8,772 nt of DNA from CAYZRJ01 sp964480825 (lineage in GTDB: Bacteria; Patescibacteriota; WWE3; UBA101185; UBA10185): contig CAYZRJ010000028.1 of the NCBI GenBank assembly GCA_964480825.1, forward strand, positions 1 to 8,772. Reading direction: 5' to 3'. Shown piece after piece: positions 5,361 to 8,772 of the stretch. The translations under genes were made by a program, and so were the position numbers. Within the stretch, counting starts at the first letter, position 1. Every line of letters begins with the position of its first letter. The notes under the pieces were generated by a model. It made no database searches. It was not told where the DNA came from and saw only the letters and a program-made list of their open reading frames with translations.

Positions 5361-5365
5361 GCGGG

Positions 5366-5402
5366 AAAAAGAAAACCGTGAAGTATGCGTCCCTCACGGT
5401 TT
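5366..5402 (-). terminator. Terminator of the 104-aa orphan gene (and of rny read-through)
   Basis: AAACCGTGA (5402-5394) pairs with TCACGGTTT (5381-5373) around a 12-base loop, followed by TCTTTTT. It begins five bases after the stop of the 104-aa gene. As no strong terminator follows rny, it probably also ends rny transcripts. Confidence 0.9.
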
Positions 5403-5407
5403 CGGAC

Positions 5408-5722
5408 TCAGAACGACCCAAGTTTGCCCAACAAATTCCTGACATCAACGGTTGGTTTATTCGACTCAAAGTGTTTAACGAAAAGATCGACCCCATTTGG
5501 AACGTGAGCCACTAGTTTTGGGATAAGAGCTTTTAATCGATCTGGATGCATCTGATCGAGAGTAGCATGCTCGTTCTCAGGAATAATGATTCTTGCAAAC
5601 CTTCTCATCGATTCGAGAGCCTTTTGCTCATCTTTATTGTTCTGATTTAAGAACGCTTCCCAAGTGCAATCCGTAAAAGCCTTCCAAAACTTCTTTACTG
5701 ACTTTTTTGAATTTGAAGTCAT
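5408..5722 (-). CDS. Uncharacterised 104-aa protein between rny and ymdB
   Basis: I do not recognise this family. The product is a small, mostly helical-looking, basic soluble protein: a lysine-rich start (SNSKKSVKKFWKAF), a single cysteine, and hydrophobic patches but no membrane segment. A DRLKALIPKLVAH stretch (about 61-73) and the C-terminal VRNLLGKLGSF look amphipathic. The start is fixed by AAAGGAG (5729-5735) six bases before the ATG. It has its own near-perfect promoter and a terminator right after its TGA stop, so it is monocistronic although it sits between rny and ymdB, which are usually adjacent. Its position suggests insertion into an ancestral rny-ymdB pair, and a functional link to RNA turnover is possible but not shown. 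Confidence 0.82.
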   Translation of the reverse strand: MTSNSKKSVKKFWKAFTDCTWEAFLNQNNKDEQKALESMRRFARIIIPENEHATLDQMHPDRLKALIPKLVAHVPNGVDLFVKHFESNKPTVDVRNLLGKLGSF

Positions 5723-5754
5723 TTCGGTCTCCTTTGTCTTATATGAGTAGGTCG

Positions 5755-5783
5755 AATATAACTTGTCGAGAACAAACTGTCAA
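5755..5783 (-). promoter_or_regulatory. Sigma-70 promoter of the 104-aa orphan gene
   Basis: TTGACA (5783-5778) is perfect and TATATT (5760-5755) matches five of six, with a 17-bp spacer. The -35 begins eight bases after the rny stop, so the whole unit fits tightly behind rny. The AAAGGAG ribosome site follows in the short leader. Confidence 0.92.
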
Positions 5784-5790
5784 AGCGCGA

Positions 5791-7356
5791 TTACTTCGCG
5801 GTCTCAACCACGCGGGTCTCGCGAATAACAATAACCTTAACAACGCCCGGGTAGGTTTGCTCGAGTTCAATCTTTTTCGCGATCTCGCGGGCTAAAAATG
5901 CTGTACTAGCATCATCGACGCGATCGGGTGACACGAATACGCGTACCTCACGACCGGCTGATACAGCATAGGCTTTATCAACCCCATGAAAGGACATTGC
6001 CGCATCTTCGAGATCTTTTAGCCGTTTGACATAGGCCTCGTAATCTTCACTTCGGGCTCCCGGTCTTGCGCCACTAATGTGGTCAGCCAACTGAACGATC
6101 GCAGATTCTACTGAGCTAAATGGTCTGTCTTCATGGTGTTCGGCGACACAATTAATAACATCTTCGGAAATTTTATATTTTCTCAAAAGTTCGACACCCA
6201 ATGTAACGTGTGTTCCCTCGTCGTCGGTTACAACTTTTCCGATGTCGTGAAATAAACATCCAAGTCTAACTATATCAACGTTTGCGCCTAGTTCATAAGC
6301 AAGAGCTACGCCTAAGCGGGTTTCTTCTAAAGTGTGCTCGATCATGTTTTGACCGTACGAAAATCTATATTTAAATCTTCCGAGCATTTGAATAATATCT
6401 TTTGGAACATTGTACGCACCTACTTTGTGGGCTAAGTTATCACCTTCTTTATACATTATCTGATCGACCTCACCCCGAACCTTTTCGATAACTTCTTCGA
6501 TATGTGCGGGCTGAATACGTCCATCCGCCATCAACCTTTCGAGTGCGATTTTTGCAATCTCGCGTCTCACAGGATCAAAGCATGAAATTATGACATCGCC
6601 CGGAGACGAGTCCATGTCTAAATCAACACCGGTTAGCTCTTCGAATGTTTTTATATTTCGACCTTCTTTACCGATAATTCTGCCTTTTATATCTTCTTCG
6701 GTAAGTTTTACTCTCGATGTAGTGTATTCAACAATATAATCGCTGACGGCAAAACGCATTGTACTTATTAAAATGTCCTTAGCAACTTTGTCAGCATCTT
6801 TTTTAATATCTTCTTCTAGTTGACGGACACGCTGACCTTTTTCTTCGTTTAACTCTTTATCAAACGAGGTCAACAATGCTTTTTTGGCTTCGTCTTTTGT
6901 TAATCCCGAAATTTTTTGGAGCTCTTGTTGCTGTTTTGAGTGAAATTCGGTTATTTCTTCTTGTTTCTTTTCGACATTTTCTTTTGATAGTTTTATCTGG
7001 TTAGCTTTATTTTCAAGTTCTTTTTCTTTGGTTTCCAGCTGACCTTTTATATAAGTAAGTTTTTTCTCCATCTCAACTGCGCGATCTTTAGTTTTTCGAC
7101 TTTCATCCTCAGCCTCAGTGCGTAATTTTAATGCCTGTGATTTCGCCTCAACAATAATTTCGGCAGCTTTAGCTCTGGCTTCAGCCAATACCGGTAAGTC
7201 GGGTGTCGATTGCTGAACCGGAGCAACGGTCTCAATCGGTGCTGTTACGATCGGCGCTGTTATTGCGTTTTCTTTCTTCTTCCCTAAAAGCTGTGAAAGA
7301 ACTACTCCTCCTATTCCTGCAGTAAATGCTATGACTAAGGTTGTAACTAAATCCAT
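5791..7356 (-). CDS. rny: Ribonuclease Y
   Basis: RNase Y is the membrane-anchored endoribonuclease that starts mRNA decay in many bacteria lacking RNase E. The 521-aa product shows the full architecture: one N-terminal membrane helix (about 4-24) followed by KKK, a spacer with Ala/Pro/Val, a long charged coiled coil (about 58-195), a KH domain (RIIGKEGRNIKTFEELTGVDLD, 226-247) and an HD domain with catalytic HD at 370-371 (LFHDIGK) and the HH pair at 407-408 (AEHHED). RPGARSEDYE (431-440) is also typical. The length is normal. The ATG at 7356 has GGAG ten bases upstream. I found no convincing promoter in the 177 bases before it. No strong terminator follows; the next is after the 104-aa gene. 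Confidence 0.98.
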   Translation of the reverse strand: MDLVTTLVIAFTAGIGGVVLSQLLGKKKENAITAPIVTAPIETVAPVQQSTPDLPVLAEARAKAAEIIVEAKSQALKLRTEAEDESRKTKDRAVEMEKKLTYIKGQLETKEKELENKANQIKLSKENVEKKQEEITEFHSKQQQELQKISGLTKDEAKKALLTSFDKELNEEKGQRVRQLEEDIKKDADKVAKDILISTMRFAVSDYIVEYTTSRVKLTEEDIKGRIIGKEGRNIKTFEELTGVDLDMDSSPGDVIISCFDPVRREIAKIALERLMADGRIQPAHIEEVIEKVRGEVDQIMYKEGDNLAHKVGAYNVPKDIIQMLGRFKYRFSYGQNMIEHTLEETRLGVALAYELGANVDIVRLGCLFHDIGKVVTDDEGTHVTLGVELLRKYKISEDVINCVAEHHEDRPFSSVESAIVQLADHISGARPGARSEDYEAYVKRLKDLEDAAMSFHGVDKAYAVSAGREVRVFVSPDRVDDASTAFLAREIAKKIELEQTYPGVVKVIVIRETRVVETAK

Positions 7357-7407
7357 ATATTTGTTTCTCCAAAAAATTCAATACTAAATAATGGGGTTTT
7401 GTCTACT

Positions 7408-7497
7408 TTACTGAACGATAACTGATAATTCGCCCGTTTTCTTGGCGATTAAATGTGGCATAAATGCTGTTGTTGAGCCATAAGTGTCAGTTTTCAT
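7408..7497 (-). CDS. Possible 29-aa peptide in the recX-rny gap
   Basis: An ATG-to-TAA frame in the only sizeable gap encodes MKTDTYGSTTAFMPHLIAKK followed by TGELSVIVQ. There is no clear Shine-Dalgarno, only AGAAA upstream. Composition looks protein-like, but a 30-codon frame in a 177-base gap is easily chance. It could be a leader peptide for rny, a remnant of a lost gene, or nothing. I recognise no homologue. Confidence 0.2.
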   Translation of the reverse strand: MKTDTYGSTTAFMPHLIAKKTGELSVIVQ

Positions 7498-7533
7498 ATA
7501 GTTTCTGTTAAAGACAAAATCACGATACGCATT

Positions 7534-8022
7534 CTATTTTACACCTAACGCTTTGTCAATGACACGACCAATAATATCTACTGAAAAACCTTTACTTACA
7601 AGGTGGGCGTAAAGCTTTCTTTTGGCATCAAATTGATTTTTGGATTTTTGTATACGAAGTTTCTTTTCGGCGGCAATAAGCGCGGGGGCAAACTCGTCTT
7701 CGGTATTTATTTTAGATAACGCGCTTTCGATGATTTGACGCGGAACACCTTTTTTCATTAAATAGCGCATTACATACTGCTTCCCGCGTGGTTTAGATGA
7801 ATTAAAAATAGAGTTAACAAAATCGTTTGCAAACCTCTCGTCGCCAATAAATTTATCTTCTTCTAGGCGTGGGATAATCGCTTCGATAATAATCGCAACT
7901 TCTTCTTGATCATGAAGATATTTCTTGAGGCGATCTATCGTTTCTCTTTTCGACCGCGCGCGCATGGCAACAAACCTAAGGATTTTAGGGTAGTACTTTT
8001 CGACCGCGTATTCAATGTCCAC
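7534..8022 (-). CDS. recX: RecX regulatory protein
   Basis: RecX binds RecA filaments and inhibits or modulates RecA. The 162-aa product is all-helical, built of the family's three-helix repeats. RARSKRETIDRLKKY (about 22-36) matches the RxRSxxEL first repeat. DKFIGDERFANDFVNS (about 56-71) matches the central LDDxRFAxxxVxxR motif, followed by KPRGKQYVMRYLMKKGV with the G and L..KGV pattern. KLYAHLVSKGFSVDIIGRVI near the end is the C-terminal L..RGF.....I repeat. The start is GTG at 8022, three bases after the recA stop, so the two are surely co-transcribed and probably translationally coupled; no separate Shine-Dalgarno is evident. Length is normal. Confidence 0.94.
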   Translation of the reverse strand: MDIEYAVEKYYPKILRFVAMRARSKRETIDRLKKYLHDQEEVAIIIEAIIPRLEEDKFIGDERFANDFVNSIFNSSKPRGKQYVMRYLMKKGVPRQIIESALSKINTEDEFAPALIAAEKKLRIQKSKNQFDAKRKLYAHLVSKGFSVDIIGRVIDKALGVK

Positions 8023-8025
8023 AAT

Positions 8026-8772
8026 TTATTCTACATCTTGATCGTCTACTTTATCGATACCGATATTCAACGGAATATCGTTTTTTTGTTTTACGAACTC
8101 ATGGATCTTTTTTTCGATATCATCTCGAACTTTTGGATTTTGTTTTAAAAAGGCTTTGGCGGCTTCTCTACCTTGACCAAGTTTGTGGCCTTCAAATTCA
8201 TACCAAGCTCCGCTTTTTTTCACAACTTCAAATTCGGCACCAACGTCTAAAATACTTCCCTCTTTACTAATTCCGCCGTTAAACATTATGTCAAATTCCG
8301 CTGCTCTAAATGGAGGAGCTACTTTATTTTTAACAACTTTCGCGCGGACCCGTATTCCCGAGAATACATCCCCATCTTTAATAGATTGGATTTTTCTAAT
8401 GTCTATTCGTACAGATGCGTAGTATTTAAGAGCTTTACCGCCTGCAGTAGTTTCCGGGTCTCCGAACATAACGCCGATTTTTACGCGAAGTTGATTTGTG
8501 AAAATAACAGAACAGTTTGATTGACTAACGGCTCCGATTATTCTTCGCAAGGCTTGGCTCATTAGACGCGCTTGCATTGCAATGTGAGTGTCACCCATGT
8601 CACCTTCGATTTCGGCTCGCGGCACAAGTGCCGCAACTGAATCAATTGCAATAACATCAACCGCGTTGGATCTAATCAATGTCTCGGCAATGTCTAAGGC
8701 CTGTTCTCCTGTGTCCGGCTGTGAAACCAAAAGATTATCAACATTTACACCGGTCTTTTCTGCATACGTGGG
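8026..8772 (-). CDS. recA: Recombinase RecA, C-terminal 248 residues (5' end off window)
   Basis: RecA forms the ATP-dependent nucleoprotein filament for strand exchange and the SOS response. The window holds the part matching E. coli residues from about 101 on. It has the PTYAEK stretch with the adenine-stacking tyrosine (E. coli Y103), NLLVSQPDTGEQ, Walker B (VDVIAIDSVAAL), the L1 loop region (EIEGDMGDTH), NQLRVKIGVMFG, the L2 loop (DPETTAGGKALKYYASVR), and RAKVVKNKVAPPF with the conserved lysines of the subunit interface. A highly acidic C-terminal tail (DKVDDQDVE) is present. No frameshift is seen. Walker A and the N-terminus lie outside. It is followed at three bases by recX. Confidence 0.98.
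   Translation of the reverse strand, partial: PTYAEKTGVNVDNLLVSQPDTGEQALDIAETLIRSNAVDVIAIDSVAALVPRAEIEGDMGDTHIAMQARLMSQALRRIIGAVSQSNCSVIFTNQLRVKIGVMFGDPETTAGGKALKYYASVRIDIRKIQSIKDGDVFSGIRVRAKVVKNKVAPPFRAAEFDIMFNGGISKEGSILDVGAEFEVVKKSGAWYEFEGHKLGQGREAAKAFLKQNPKVRDDIEKKIHEFVKQKNDIPLNIGIDKVDDQDVE

Noticed and set aside
5780..5807. Hairpin at the rny stop (CGCGA-AGTAA-TCGCG) as an rny terminator
   Set aside because: Only five base pairs and followed by CTTTGACAG rather than a U-tract. It overlaps the stop codon and the next promoter, so I do not count it as a terminator.
1..8772. CRISPR array, tRNA or rRNA genes, insertion sequence, prophage or toxin-antitoxin pair
   Set aside because: No regularly spaced repeats, cloverleaf, transposase, integrase or recognisable toxin/antitoxin was found on either strand. 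The orphan genes occur singly, each with its own terminator, not as overlapping pairs.

Overview
The window reads as core chromosome of a small-genome bacterium, most probably a member of the Candidate Phyla Radiation (Patescibacteria). This rests on a short NusA (about 373 aa), an IF-2 whose GTPase P-loop lies almost at the N-terminus, compact spacing, and AT-rich core genes whose best matches by memory are mixed Gram-positive/CPR types. TGA is a genuine stop: the nusA stop TGA overlaps a possible infB start, and dnaJ and the 104-aa gene also end in TGA. The code is therefore the standard bacterial one, not the recoded Gracilibacteria/SR1 code. The lineage assignment is inference.

Almost everything is on the minus strand. 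Read from the right edge leftwards it is: recA (5' end off the window), recX, a 177-bp gap, rny (RNase Y), an orphan 104-aa gene, ymdB, hup (HU), an orphan 133-aa three-helix membrane protein, a dnaJ/cbpA-type co-chaperone, an orphan 161-aa GlcG/DUF336-like gene (the only plus-strand gene), an orphan 183-aa gene with an internal duplication, nusA, and the start of infB (cut by the left edge). Together the core genes cover recombination (RecA/RecX), RNA turnover (RNase Y and its usual partner YmdB), nucleoid structure (HU), protein folding, and transcription elongation/translation initiation (NusA, IF-2).

The most striking pattern is the contrast between core genes and the four orphan genes. 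Each orphan is a self-contained unit. It has a near-consensus sigma-70 promoter with exactly 17 bp between the boxes (TTGACA/TATATT, TTGAAA/TAGAAT, TTGACT/TATAAT, TTGACA/TATAAT), a strong Shine-Dalgarno sequence, and its own intrinsic terminator. The core genes next to them have weak signals by comparison: dnaJ looks leaderless, ymdB nearly so, and nusA has no Shine-Dalgarno but an intrinsic terminator hairpin in its leader.

No CRISPR array, tRNA, rRNA, insertion sequence or phage gene was seen. No gene-free stretch exceeds 300 bases.
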